Positions 17,413-25,376 of a DNA stretch of 64,000 nucleotides are shown piece by piece. The stretch covers positions 62,001 through 126,000 of the forward strand of contig NZ_JSYN01000015.1 of the NCBI RefSeq assembly GCF_000812965.1, read 5' to 3'. The stretch's first letter is position 1. Each line of letters starts with the position of its first letter. The stretch comes from Pedobacter kyungheensis (GTDB taxonomy: Bacteria > Bacteroidota > Bacteroidia > Sphingobacteriales > Sphingobacteriaceae). The position numbers and the translations under genes were made by a program. Below the pieces are notes generated by a model. That model had not been told where the DNA came from and searched no databases. It saw only the letters and a program-made list of their open reading frames with translations.

Positions 17413-18243
17413 ATGAGCACATATCTCGTACCTGTCGATTTTTCTAAAACAGCGGATCATGCCGCTAAATACGCTGCCAGGCTTAGTTTTGCCATGACCA
17501 ATGCTAAAATAATTTTGCTTAACGCTTACTACGTTTCCGAATATGAAAGTATTCTGCCAACGCCCGATATGCTGATTACAACCGACGATCGCATTGCCGA
17601 CGAAATTTCGAACAGGTTAGCTGCCCTTGAAAAATTAAAAACCAAATTGCTCGAAATCAACCCTCAGGCAGAAGTAGAAGTTTATTTAACCCGCGATACC
17701 ATTTTAAGATCGGTAATCGATCGTGTAAACCGCGAAGAAATAGAACTGATTATAATCGGCAGCAACGGTAAAAAAGCAAAAGATGAAAGCGATATCGGCT
17801 CTAACGCGATTAAAATCTCTAAATCGAGTCCTGTGCCAGTGCTGGTTGTTCCTCCTAAAGCCGATTACCAATCGATCAGAAAAGCGGTTTTAGCCTGCGA
17901 TTTTAAAAAGGTTAAAGAAGTTATCCCCATACGTGCCCTTAAAAATATTCTGAGCAAACACGCACTCGAACTTTTGGTGCTCAATATTCATTCCGGCGAT
18001 AATATCGACCAAAATGAAGAGCATTTTCTGCATGATATGTTAAAGGATTTTTCACCAGCCTATCATTATTCCGACCACCCTGATACGATTAAAGGCATTG
18101 TGACATTTGCTAAAAATGAGGGTGCTCAGCTCATTATTGCATTACCCAAGAAGTACAGCTTTTTCGAGAGTTTACTGCACGAAAGCGTGTCGCAGAAGTT
18201 AACCATTAAATCGCATGTACCGGTGCTGTTGCTTAAGGATTAA
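17413..18243 (+). CDS. Universal stress protein, tandem UspA domains
   Basis: 276 aa with two UspA-like halves (about residues 1-145 and 150-276). The first half ends IIIGSNGKKAKDESDIGSNAIKI, close to the ATP-binding G-x2-G-x9-G(S/T) pattern, then SSPVPVLVVPP. The second half is more divergent and lacks a clean glycine pattern, so it may be structural. Such proteins are induced by starvation and oxygen limitation in other bacteria. Control here may run through the 30-bp palindrome just upstream. Confidence 0.88.
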   Translation: MSTYLVPVDFSKTADHAAKYAARLSFAMTNAKIILLNAYYVSEYESILPTPDMLITTDDRIADEISNRLAALEKLKTKLLEINPQAEVEVYLTRDTILRSVIDRVNREEIELIIIGSNGKKAKDESDIGSNAIKISKSSPVPVLVVPPKADYQSIRKAVLACDFKKVKEVIPIRALKNILSKHALELLVLNIHSGDNIDQNEEHFLHDMLKDFSPAYHYSDHPDTIKGIVTFAKNEGAQLIIALPKKYSFFESLLHESVSQKLTIKSHVPVLLLKD

Positions 18244-18342
18244 AACTTTTAATCTGCAACAGCTAAGTTACATTTTGTCATTAAACCATTAATTTGTTTT
18301 ACACTCCAACCAGTCAATTTTCAACCAAAAACAACAAAAAAC

Positions 18343-18732
18343 ATGAAAAAATTATTAATGATCTGCGGATTAATGCTAGGTATAGCTGGCTTCGCTAATG
18401 CACAACAAGGTGGTGGACAAGGAAGAATGATGATGAAGCCTGAAGATCGCGTAAAACAATTAGACGAGAAATTAAAACTGTCTGACGATCAGAAAACAAA
18501 ATTGACCGCTGTTTTTACTGAGCAGGCAGAAACCATGAAAAAAATGCGCGAAGAAATGCAAGGTGGCGGAGACAGAGACGCAATGAGAGAAAAAATGCAA
18601 AAAATGCGTGCTGATAACGATGCAAAAGTTACTGCAGTATTAACCGACGATCAGAAAAAAACATACGAAGCCTGGCAGAAAGAAATGCGTGCCGAAATGG
18701 AAAAACGCAGACAAGGTGGCGGAAATAATTAA
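18343..18732 (+). CDS. Secreted Spy/CpxP-like helical protein
   Basis: 129 aa. A signal peptide MKKLLMICGLMLGIAGFANAQ is followed by a Gly/Gln linker and a charged, Met-rich helical domain. The repeated LKLSDDQKTKL (about residues 44-54) and VLTDDQKKTYEAW (about 97-109) match the LTxxQ-type motif of Spy/CpxP periplasmic proteins. The likely role is binding exposed hydrophobic surfaces or metals under envelope stress. Family assignment is by motif and size only. It lies 99 bp after the usp gene and has its own terminator. Confidence 0.75.
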   Translation: MKKLLMICGLMLGIAGFANAQQGGGQGRMMMKPEDRVKQLDEKLKLSDDQKTKLTAVFTEQAETMKKMREEMQGGGDRDAMREKMQKMRADNDAKVTAVLTDDQKKTYEAWQKEMRAEMEKRRQGGGNN

Positions 18733-18748
18733 TCTTTGAAAAATATCA

Positions 18749-18787
18749 AATAAGAAAAGCGGCTTTAGGTCGCTTTTCTTATTTTAG
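18749..18787 (+). terminator. Terminator after the Spy-like gene
   Basis: 13-bp stem AATAAGAAAAGCG / CGCTTTTCTTATT with a 9-nt loop, ending in TTTT. It is 16 bp past the stop codon and just before maf. Confidence 0.85.
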
Positions 18788-18801
18788 CGGAAAATTAAAA
18801 T

Positions 18802-19368
18802 ATGTCAGTTCAATTTCCGCCCATCATTTTAGCCTCTAAATCGCCACGCCGTCAGGAACTTTTAACCCTGATGGGGCTCGATTTTAAGGTCGAATTGAAA
18901 GATGTGGATGAGAGTTATCCTGAAGGTTTGAGCCCGGCTGAGATTGCGGTTTACATATCCGAACAAAAAGCCAAAGCTTTTACCGGTGATGGCGAAATTG
19001 TAATTACTGCCGATACCATTGTAGCTTTAAACGGCGAAATTTTAGGCAAACCTGTAGATCGTGCGCACGCACAAGAAATGTTAAGTAAATTATCAGGAAG
19101 CAAGCACGAAGTTTTTACGGGGGTAACGCTGGTTAAAGGCGACAAGATGTATTCTTTTTATGATCGTACCGCAGTTACCTGTAAAGCCGTTACCGCAACA
19201 GAAATAGATTTCTATATCGATAACTATAAACCCTTTGATAAAGCAGGCAGCTATGGCGTGCAGGATTGGTGGGGAATTGTAGTTGTTGAACGCATAGAGG
19301 GCTCTTATACCAACGTAATGGGGCTACCTACCGAAAAGCTTTATAACGAGCTGCTAAAATTTATTTAA
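18802..19368 (+). CDS. maf: Maf-family nucleoside triphosphate pyrophosphatase
   Basis: 188 aa, the normal length. The signature IILASKSPRRQELL is at residues 8-21, and the catalytic EIVITADTIVALNGEILGKP segment follows at about 64-83 with the ADT(I/V) core. DKAGSYGVQ near residue 147 is also conserved. Maf proteins hydrolyse non-canonical or excess dTTP/UTP and related nucleotides, cleaning the pool and affecting septation. Transcribed after a terminator from the preceding gene, so probably from its own promoter. Confidence 0.95.
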   Translation: MSVQFPPIILASKSPRRQELLTLMGLDFKVELKDVDESYPEGLSPAEIAVYISEQKAKAFTGDGEIVITADTIVALNGEILGKPVDRAHAQEMLSKLSGSKHEVFTGVTLVKGDKMYSFYDRTAVTCKAVTATEIDFYIDNYKPFDKAGSYGVQDWWGIVVVERIEGSYTNVMGLPTEKLYNELLKFI

Positions 19369-19420
19369 ACTCCTTTGTGGAATTCTGTTAAAACTTTCAT
19401 CATCTAACAAAATTAGCAAG

Positions 19421-20095
19421 ATGAAAGTTCCATTTAACGAAATCACCATAGCTGAACCCTGCACACAAAACTGGGAATAAATGCAAAAAGGCTCAGGCTT
19501 TAATTTCTGTGCAGCTTGCAGTAAAAATGTTATCGATTTCTCGGGTTATACCAATGCCCAGATTATTCAAACATTGGCAAGTGCCAGTTCTAGCGTGTGC
19601 GGCCGTTTAAGCCAGGCACAGTTAAACCAGCTCAACTACCATTTAACCCTTGTGCCGGCAACCAACAGAAACTGGATGAAATACCTTGGTGTATTGGCCA
19701 TTGGCGCAAGTATTTTTGTGCAAGATGCAAAAGCAGAAAGTTTCAAAACATCCGTTGAAACTTTTAAAACTATTCAATACAAGTCTGACGATAAAAAGCC
19801 AGTAATCCCCGAAAAAATATATGGATATATAATTGGGATTGACAACAAACCTGCTGCTGGTGTAAAGATATCGATCTTCGATACCCAATATTCGGTATTG
19901 ACTGATAAAAATGGGCGTTACGAAATTATTTTAGACCATAAATTTGATACCACTAAGAACCAACTGATGATTGAAAACGCGAAGTATTCAGGTTTTTTAT
20001 TACTCAACTTTTCTAAAGCGAAACAGAATGACCTTAAGCTTAAAAAAGCCGAGTCAATGATAATGGGTAAGATCATCATGACTACAAAAAAATAA
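19421..20095 (+). pseudogene. Cys-rich N-domain/carboxypeptidase-regulatory-like protein, in-frame stop
   Basis: An ATG at 19421 opens a frame encoding MKVPFNEITIAEPCTQNWE, which ends at an in-frame TAA (19478-19480). The very next codon is ATG, and the same frame continues for 204 aa to 20095. The paralogue at 30360-31124 has no such stop and aligns across it: PCQEKWGSM versus PCTQNWE-stop-M, then FCSSC versus FCAAC. So the gene seems to be one reading frame broken by a nonsense codon, or it reinitiates at 19481 and loses the first Cys. The later part has a hydrophobic helix (about 19673-19730) and a beta-sandwich of the carboxypeptidase-regulatory type (GVKISIFDTQYSVLTDKNGRYEI). Confidence 0.65.
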
Positions 20096-20123
20096 ACTAA
20101 GTAAATTACGCTTAAATCTCTCC

Positions 20124-20158
20124 ATGATCTGTACATTTTTGTACAGGTCATTTTTTTT
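20124..20158 (+). terminator. Terminator between convergent genes
   Basis: Stem ATGATCTGTACA / TGTACAGGTCAT (one G-T mismatch), 4-nt T loop, then a run of eight T reaching into the end of the convergent ppx gene. Serves the plus-strand gene ending at 20095. Confidence 0.8.
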
Positions 20159-21071
20159 AGATCTGACTGGCCAAAACACCCATTTTTAAATCGTAAGTAG
20201 AAAGTGTAAGCCTGTTTATTTTACAGCGGCCTAAAACATAATTGGTAATTAAGGTGGCAATTACAATCATATCAACCCGTAGCGGAATAATGCCAGGCAT
20301 TTCTACTCTTTGCTGGTGGGTAGAGTTGATCAGCTTTCCAGCTATTTCAATGTAATCATCGTAGTTAAACGGATAGCTTTTGATTTGTGCAATGTCTGCA
20401 AACTGGTTTTGTTTTCTGGTAACCAGTTCAGCAAAGGTTTCGAATGCACCAGCCGAGCCAATTAAAATTTGAGGTTTATATTTTTCGCAGATTTCGAAAA
20501 GATCTGTCAGCTGTTCCTGCACGTGAAAAAGAATGGCCTGTTTATCTTCGTCAGAAAGGGGATCGGATTTAAAGAATTGCTGCATTAGGCGTGCAGCGCC
20601 AATGTTGTAACTTTTTTTCCAGATCAATTGCTCCATATCGCAGAGAATAAATTCTACACTGCCACCACCAATATCCATAATTAAAGATAGTTCTTGTATG
20701 GCTCCGCTCAATTTTACGCCCTGGTAAATCAATTCAGCTTCCTCATCGCCGCTTATGGTTTCGATATTGATACCGGTTGCTTCCTTAACCGCTTGTACAA
20801 AATCATTACCATTTTCAGCACTTCTAACTGCCGAAGTTGCCGTTGCCCTTATGCGATCAACCTTATACTCCGAAATAGTTTGATGAAAGGTTTTAAGGCA
20901 GTTTATACCCCTTTCAAATGCCGTTGGGATAATCAGGTTATCATTAATCCGACCTTCGCCCAGTTTAACGGGAACGTTGGTTTTGTATAAAATTTCGGGA
21001 TCATTTCCTGTTGCTTCAGCAATAAGCAGGTGGAAGGTGTTGGTGCCCAGATCGATAACAGCAATGCGCAT
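20157..21071 (-). CDS. Ppx/GppA-family phosphatase
   Basis: 304 aa with the two ASKHA-fold sequences of this family. The first phosphate loop is AVIDLGTNTFHLLIAE (residues 3-18) and the second is LIMDIGGGSVEFIL (about 138-151). RATATSAVRSAENG is the usual connecting motif. These enzymes remove phosphate from inorganic polyphosphate or from pppGpp. The protein is the short form (about 300 aa) lacking the HD-type C-terminal domain, so polyphosphate or small-nucleotide specificity is open. It stands alone between a terminator and a gap with fragments of dispersed repeats. Confidence 0.92.
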   Translation of the reverse strand: MRIAVIDLGTNTFHLLIAEATGNDPEILYKTNVPVKLGEGRINDNLIIPTAFERGINCLKTFHQTISEYKVDRIRATATSAVRSAENGNDFVQAVKEATGINIETISGDEEAELIYQGVKLSGAIQELSLIMDIGGGSVEFILCDMEQLIWKKSYNIGAARLMQQFFKSDPLSDEDKQAILFHVQEQLTDLFEICEKYKPQILIGSAGAFETFAELVTRKQNQFADIAQIKSYPFNYDDYIEIAGKLINSTHQQRVEMPGIIPLRVDMIVIATLITNYVLGRCKINRLTLSTYDLKMGVLASQI

Positions 21072-21244
21072 AATAATCAGGTTTAGGAAAGCAAAAGCAG
21101 TAGCTTTTCGGTGCCGCTAGTCCTGCTATCCATTAAATTTCGTTATTGTTGGTGCTAAATTAAGGTTAGTACAACGAAATACCAGTACTATCAGGTTTAT
21201 TTTATTTCAACCATTGCATTTAGGTAAATAGAAGGACCTGAGTA

Positions 21245-21961
21245 TTATTTTATGGCTAGTTGTAACTGCCTCGCATTATGCAAGGCTGCTGTGCCCCAGG
21301 TATTGTTAAAATAAACAAAAACCTCTTTGGTAGCCGTGTTAATTTGTTCCGGAAAAGCCTCAATCAATGCCTTGTCGTATTCAGATTTATAAAGCACGGG
21401 TTTACCATGAAAGCGATAATACACGGTGTCGGTATTTTGAATCACGGTATCGGGCAGGGCAGAGGGGTAACTTTGACCGCTAAAGATAATGCCGCTATGC
21501 GCAAGTTCTTGATAAATCTCCTCGTTAAACCAGCTCAGATGCCGAAACTCGACCACATTCTGATAATCTGGATTTAAATTTTTAGTTAATCTGCTCATCC
21601 GCTCAGCTGTAAATTCAAATTTAGGTGGAAACTGGAATAAGATACAACCAATTTTGTCCTTTAAACCTGTCTGAACAGCAGTATAGAAATCGTTGAGGAG
21701 TGTTTTACAATCATTAAGCTGCTTATAGTGGGTTATTAAACGCGGAGCTTTAATGGTAAATACAAAATCACCAGGGCTTTCATCGTACCATTTTTCGAAC
21801 GATTTTTGCGTTGGCATCCGGTAAAAGGTTGAATTAATTTCTATGGTATTGAAGTGCTGGCAATAATATTTAAACCAGTTTTTTTGTGCGAGGCCTTTTG
21901 GGTAGAATACTTCTTTCCATTCGCGGTAATAAAATCCCGAACAACCAATTCTCCATTTCAT
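21245..21961 (-). CDS. DUF72 family protein
   Basis: 238 aa, full length for the YecE/DUF72 TIM-barrel family. RIGCSGFYYREWKEVFYPKG at the start, then NTIEINSTFYRMP, FTIKAPRLITH, FQFPPKF and the late YYRFHG are all family landmarks. The biochemical role is unknown, although the family has been linked to enzyme-like barrels. No close operon partner except the small membrane protein upstream (33 bp), which may share the transcript. Confidence 0.88.
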   Translation of the reverse strand: MKWRIGCSGFYYREWKEVFYPKGLAQKNWFKYYCQHFNTIEINSTFYRMPTQKSFEKWYDESPGDFVFTIKAPRLITHYKQLNDCKTLLNDFYTAVQTGLKDKIGCILFQFPPKFEFTAERMSRLTKNLNPDYQNVVEFRHLSWFNEEIYQELAHSGIIFSGQSYPSALPDTVIQNTDTVYYRFHGKPVLYKSEYDKALIEAFPEQINTATKEVFVYFNNTWGTAALHNARQLQLAIK

Positions 21962-21994
21962 GTATAGAGAACAGGCTCTCTAAAAAAAGGTTTA

Positions 21995-22270
21995 TTATCC
22001 GTTGTAAATGGCTATAAAAATAATTAGTGAAAAGCCAATATAACCAGAGAGTTTTAAATAAATGTTGTCTTTTTTACCTAAGAAACCCAGTGTTGATGCA
22101 AATAATAAATACAAGATTGAAAGGATTAAAAAACCACCAAAAGGCGGATGATGGTTTTTTGTATGATCATGTTGTATCGCTGATGTAAAAAACACTTTAA
22201 GTAAAAGAGATGTGAGCCATCCTACAAGATATAAAGTAAATATTGACCACAGTATTGGATGCTTTTTCAA
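21995..22270 (-). CDS. Small membrane protein of unknown function
   Basis: 91 aa with three predicted membrane helices (about residues 8-28, 46-64 and 72-89) and a His-rich loop between the first two (QHDHTKNHHPPFGG). The His cluster could bind a metal, but no family is recognised. It lies upstream of the DUF72 gene on the same strand. Confidence 0.5.
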   Translation of the reverse strand: MKKHPILWSIFTLYLVGWLTSLLLKVFFTSAIQHDHTKNHHPPFGGFLILSILYLLFASTLGFLGKKDNIYLKLSGYIGFSLIIFIAIYNG

Positions 22271-22356
22271 GATTCATTTAGATTTTTATATTAATACTCA
22301 TTTGTCAATATGGTAACCTATAAACATTGCACTTCGGTTAAGCATGGAGTATAAAA

Positions 22357-22386
22357 CAAAAAAACCGATGCTTGCGACATCGGTTT
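22357..22386 (-). terminator. Terminator after dnaJ
   Basis: On the minus strand the stem AAACCGATG / CATCGGTTT with a 7-nt loop runs into TTTTGTTTT. It is 20 bp past the dnaJ stop codon. Confidence 0.85.
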
Positions 22387-22405
22387 CCTAACTATATGGA
22401 ATTAA

Positions 22406-23569
22406 TTACTCAAAATACTCTTTCATTCTTTCGAAGAAGTTTTTGTCGTTTTTGCCTGGCTGAGGCTTAAAGTTCGGAGATTCGCGTAGTTTCTCTAAAG
22501 TACTTCTTTCTTCGCTGCTAAGTGCCTTTGGTGTCCAGATGTTGATGTGTATAATTTCATCACCTCTGTGGTAAGAGTTCACCTCTGGTAAACCTTTGCC
22601 TTTTAAACGCAATAATTTTCCGCTTTGGGTACCCGGATCGATTTTAATTTTAGCTTTACCATCAATTGTAGGTACTTCAATGCTCATACCTAAAGCAGCA
22701 TCTACAAAGCTTAAATGTAAGTCGTAAACAATATTATTGCCCTCGCGTTTTAAGGTTTCGTGTGGAACTTCTTCGATCAGGATAATTAAATCGCCCGGAA
22801 TACCGCCATTTGGTGCTGCATTTCCTTTGCCACTCATGCTCAGTTGCATGCCTTCGCTTACACCTGCAGGAATGTTAATGGTAATGGTTTCTTCGCCACG
22901 TACAACACCATCGCCATGGCATACATTACATTTAGAAGTAATTTGCTGACCGCTTCCGTTACAGGTTGGGCAGGTAGATGCAGTTTGCATCTGGCCCAAA
23001 ATGGTATTGGTTACCCTGCGTACCTGACCGCTACCACCGCAGGTACCACAGGTACTTACTGATGATTTATCTTTTGCGCCAGAACCATCGCAGGTTTTAC
23101 AAACAATCAGTTTATTAACCTTAATTTTCTTTTCGGCACCATGGGCAATTTCTTCAAGCGTTAGTTTAACCTTAATGCGCAGGTTAGAACCTTTAGCTAC
23201 ACGACGGCCACCACGTTGCTGGCCACCGCCACCGCCGCCAAAAAAGCTTTCGAATGGGTTATGACCACCAAAAATATCCCCAAAATTACTGAAGATATCA
23301 TCCATGTTCATATTGCCACCACCGTAGCCACCAGAGGCACTGCTGCCTACACCCGCATGACCAAACTGATCGTAACGCTGTTTCTTTTCAGGGCTGCTTA
23401 AAACTTCGTATGCTTCTGCAGCTTCTTTAAATTTATCCTCAGCGGCTTTATCTCCCGGGTTTTTATCCGGGTGATATTTAATCGCCATCTTACGGTAAGC
23501 CTTCTTTATCTCGTCAGCAGCTGCGCTTTTGGTTACGCCTAGTACGTCGTAATAATCTCTTTTACTCAT
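22406..23569 (-). CDS. dnaJ: Chaperone DnaJ
   Basis: Hsp40 co-chaperone that stimulates DnaK ATPase and binds unfolded clients. 387 aa from the ATG at 23569 ([11 protein letters not shown]). An ATG 63 bp upstream would add 21 residues not found in the family. The J domain carries HPD (YHPDKNPGD, about residues 33-41), followed by a Gly/Phe-rich linker with [11 protein letters not shown]. Four CxxCxGxG zinc-binding repeats follow ([40 protein letters not shown]). grpE lies 155 bp upstream on the same strand, as is common. Confidence 0.97.
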   Translation of the reverse strand: MSKRDYYDVLGVTKSAAADEIKKAYRKMAIKYHPDKNPGDKAAEDKFKEAAEAYEVLSSPEKKQRYDQFGHAGVGSSASGGYGGGNMNMDDIFSNFGDIFGGHNPFESFFGGGGGGQQRGGRRVAKGSNLRIKVKLTLEEIAHGAEKKIKVNKLIVCKTCDGSGAKDKSSVSTCGTCGGSGQVRRVTNTILGQMQTASTCPTCNGSGQQITSKCNVCHGDGVVRGEETITINIPAGVSEGMQLSMSGKGNAAPNGGIPGDLIILIEEVPHETLKREGNNIVYDLHLSFVDAALGMSIEVPTIDGKAKIKIDPGTQSGKLLRLKGKGLPEVNSYHRGDEIIHINIWTPKALSSEERSTLEKLRESPNFKPQPGKNDKNFFERMKEYFE

Positions 23570-23724
23570 TTTCTTTGTAACATGTTGAAATGTTTGAAAG
23601 TTAGAACGTTCAATGTTCCTAAACTCAAACAAACATTCCCTTTATTTTTTTATTGACTGGAGATCATTGCTGAAATTGCTGTTTACAACATTCCAATCTT
23701 TAACCTTCCAATTTTTCAATTCTT

Positions 23725-24306
23725 TTAAGCGCCAACTACTACTTTAGCGAAGCGAATCACATTATCATTTAAAGTATAACCTTTTTCAACCTCGTCAATC
23801 ACTTTACCTTTTAAATCTTCGGTAGGGGCAGGGATATTGGTAATGGCTTCGTGGAAATCGGTATTAAAAGGCTGGCTGATGCTTTCAACATCTTTCAAAC
23901 CTTTTTGTGCCAAAGTATTTTTCAATTTGGTACTTACCAGTAAAACTCCTTCTTTAACCGGGGCAACTTCGCTGGCACTTTCCATGGCTTTTAATGCGCG
24001 GTCAAAATCGTCTAAAACTGGTAAAAGCGATACAATTACATCTTTACCGGCAGTTTGCAACAACTCTACGCGTTCTTTTTGCGTACGGCGTTTGTAATTA
24101 TCGAACTCTGCATATAAACGCAGGTATTTATCGTTAAGCTGTTGAACTTCTGCCTGCAATTTCTCTTCGGCAGTTAATTCTTGTGCTTGTTCAGTCTCAT
24201 TTGCAGCGGCATCAGTATTTTCTACATTTTCGGTAGCATTTTCTGATGTATTTTCAGTATTCATTATATTTTCTTCTTTATCGTTATTTTTCTTCTTATT
24301 AAACAT
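23725..24306 (-). CDS. grpE: Nucleotide exchange factor GrpE
   Basis: Releases ADP from DnaK. 193 aa. The first 50 residues are low-complexity, Asn/Glu/Thr-rich and probably disordered. The core then shows LNDKYLRLYAEFDNYKRRTQKER (long helix) and PVLDDFDRALKAM, with the C-terminal head ending in YTLNDNVIRFAKVVV. An internal ATG at residue 15 is an alternative start. The gene directly precedes dnaJ in transcription order. Confidence 0.95.
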   Translation of the reverse strand: MFNKKKNNDKEENIMNTENTSENATENVENTDAAANETEQAQELTAEEKLQAEVQQLNDKYLRLYAEFDNYKRRTQKERVELLQTAGKDVIVSLLPVLDDFDRALKAMESASEVAPVKEGVLLVSTKLKNTLAQKGLKDVESISQPFNTDFHEAITNIPAPTEDLKGKVIDEVEKGYTLNDNVIRFAKVVVGA

Positions 24307-24359
24307 AATATCGGGCTGAATTTTTTTGTGTTAATCTCAACTATTTTGCCATAAACGTA

Positions 24360-24412
24360 AATCAGCCAAGCTGTCAGATTTATTTGTAATTATCTGAACA
24401 GTTTGGCTGATT
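24360..24412. repeat. Inverted repeat between ftsE and grpE
   Basis: Arms AATCAGCCAAGCTGTCAGAT and ATCTGAACAGTTTGGCTGATT are complementary apart from a one-base gap and one mismatch. It could be a transcription terminator hairpin for ftsE on the minus strand or a member of the dispersed repeats. There is no clear T-run. Confidence 0.5.
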
Positions 24413-24434
24413 AGCTGACGGATGTCAGAATTTT

Positions 24435-25118
24435 TTATGCTATTTGTGCACTTTCGTGAACAATGCCATTTTCACATTTGATAATGCGCGATGGGAAAGT
24501 GCGGATGATGTGATAATCATGTGTGGCCATTAAAACGGCAGTTCCGGCCTGACTGATTTGCTTCAATAGCGTTACAATCTCTTCCGAAGTTTCAGGATCT
24601 AAGTTACCTGTAGGTTCATCGGCCAGGATAATTTCAGGGTCGTTAAGCAAAGCCCTTGCAATTACAATACGTTGCTGCTCGCCACCCGAAATTTCGTGCG
24701 GCATTTTTTTAATCTTAGAGCGTAGGCCTACTTTATCCAAAACATCCTTAATCCGCTCGTTAATCAGCTTTTCGTCTTTCCATCCGGTAGCTTTCAGCAC
24801 AAATTCGAGGTTTTTTTCAATGGTTCTGTCAGTCAGTAATTGGAAATCCTGAAAAACCACGCCCAGTTTACGGCGTAAAAAAGGTACCTGGCTTTCTTTC
24901 AGGTTTTTAAGGTCGAAACCTGCAATGTTACCCTCGCCGTTACCAATATGAAGATCGCCGTACAATATTTTAAGCAAACTACTCTTGCCCGAACCGGTTT
25001 GCCCGATTAAGAATATAAATTCGTCTTTTTCGATGTGTAAATTTACGTTTGAGAGTACCAGATGTTTCTGTTGAAAAACATCAACATTGCTTAAATGAAT
25101 TACTGCGTTACCTGCCAT
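24435..25118 (-). CDS. ftsE: Cell-division ABC transporter ATPase FtsE
   Basis: ATPase of the FtsEX complex that drives peptidoglycan hydrolase activation at the septum. 227 aa, the normal size for FtsE. Walker A is [11 protein letters not shown] (residues 38-48), the signature [15 protein letters not shown], and Walker [13 protein letters not shown]. The Q-loop region has [20 protein letters not shown], with the DFQLL/T-type text seen in FtsE and not in CcmA. FtsX is not adjacent. CcmA was considered because the ccm genes lack their ATPase, but the sequence reads as FtsE. Confidence 0.85.
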   Translation of the reverse strand: MAGNAVIHLSNVDVFQQKHLVLSNVNLHIEKDEFIFLIGQTGSGKSSLLKILYGDLHIGNGEGNIAGFDLKNLKESQVPFLRRKLGVVFQDFQLLTDRTIEKNLEFVLKATGWKDEKLINERIKDVLDKVGLRSKIKKMPHEISGGEQQRIVIARALLNDPEIILADEPTGNLDPETSEEIVTLLKQISQAGTAVLMATHDYHIIRTFPSRIIKCENGIVHESAQIA

Positions 25119-25121
25119 ATA

Positions 25122-25325
25122 TTATATTTCTAATTTTGCAATCTGCCCAAAAGGCAGGTCTTTAACCATTTCCATAATGTAATCCTGCTTGTCGCCAAGC
25201 CCCAGTTTTTCCAGCGATTTATCGGGTCTGTCTACCCTGAAATAAGCTAAAAGTGTAAACTTATCGTCTCTTAACTGTACGTAATCCGGAATTTTGGCTA
25301 TGCCTTTAACTTTAACGATATACAT
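25122..25325 (-). CDS. Small conserved-looking protein of unknown function
   Basis: 67 aa from the ATG at 25325 (MYIVKVKGIAKIPDYVQLRDD). An ATG 24 bp upstream adds mostly hydrophobic residues without need. The sequence is a compact mix of strands and helices (KFTLLAYFRVDRPDKSLEKLG, DYIMEMVKDLPFG). It is 3 bp upstream of ftsE, so the two are surely co-transcribed, and its role may be tied to FtsE or may be independent. No family recognised. Confidence 0.55.
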   Translation of the reverse strand: MYIVKVKGIAKIPDYVQLRDDKFTLLAYFRVDRPDKSLEKLGLGDKQDYIMEMVKDLPFGQIAKLEI

Positions 25326-25376
25326 TGTGCTCAAAAATAGCATTTCCAAATGATAAGCGAAAGTATGAATCCCTTT

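Noticed and set aside
24435..25118. Reading the ABC ATPase as the missing CcmA
   Set aside because: Motifs and size match FtsE, and it is far from the ccm genes.
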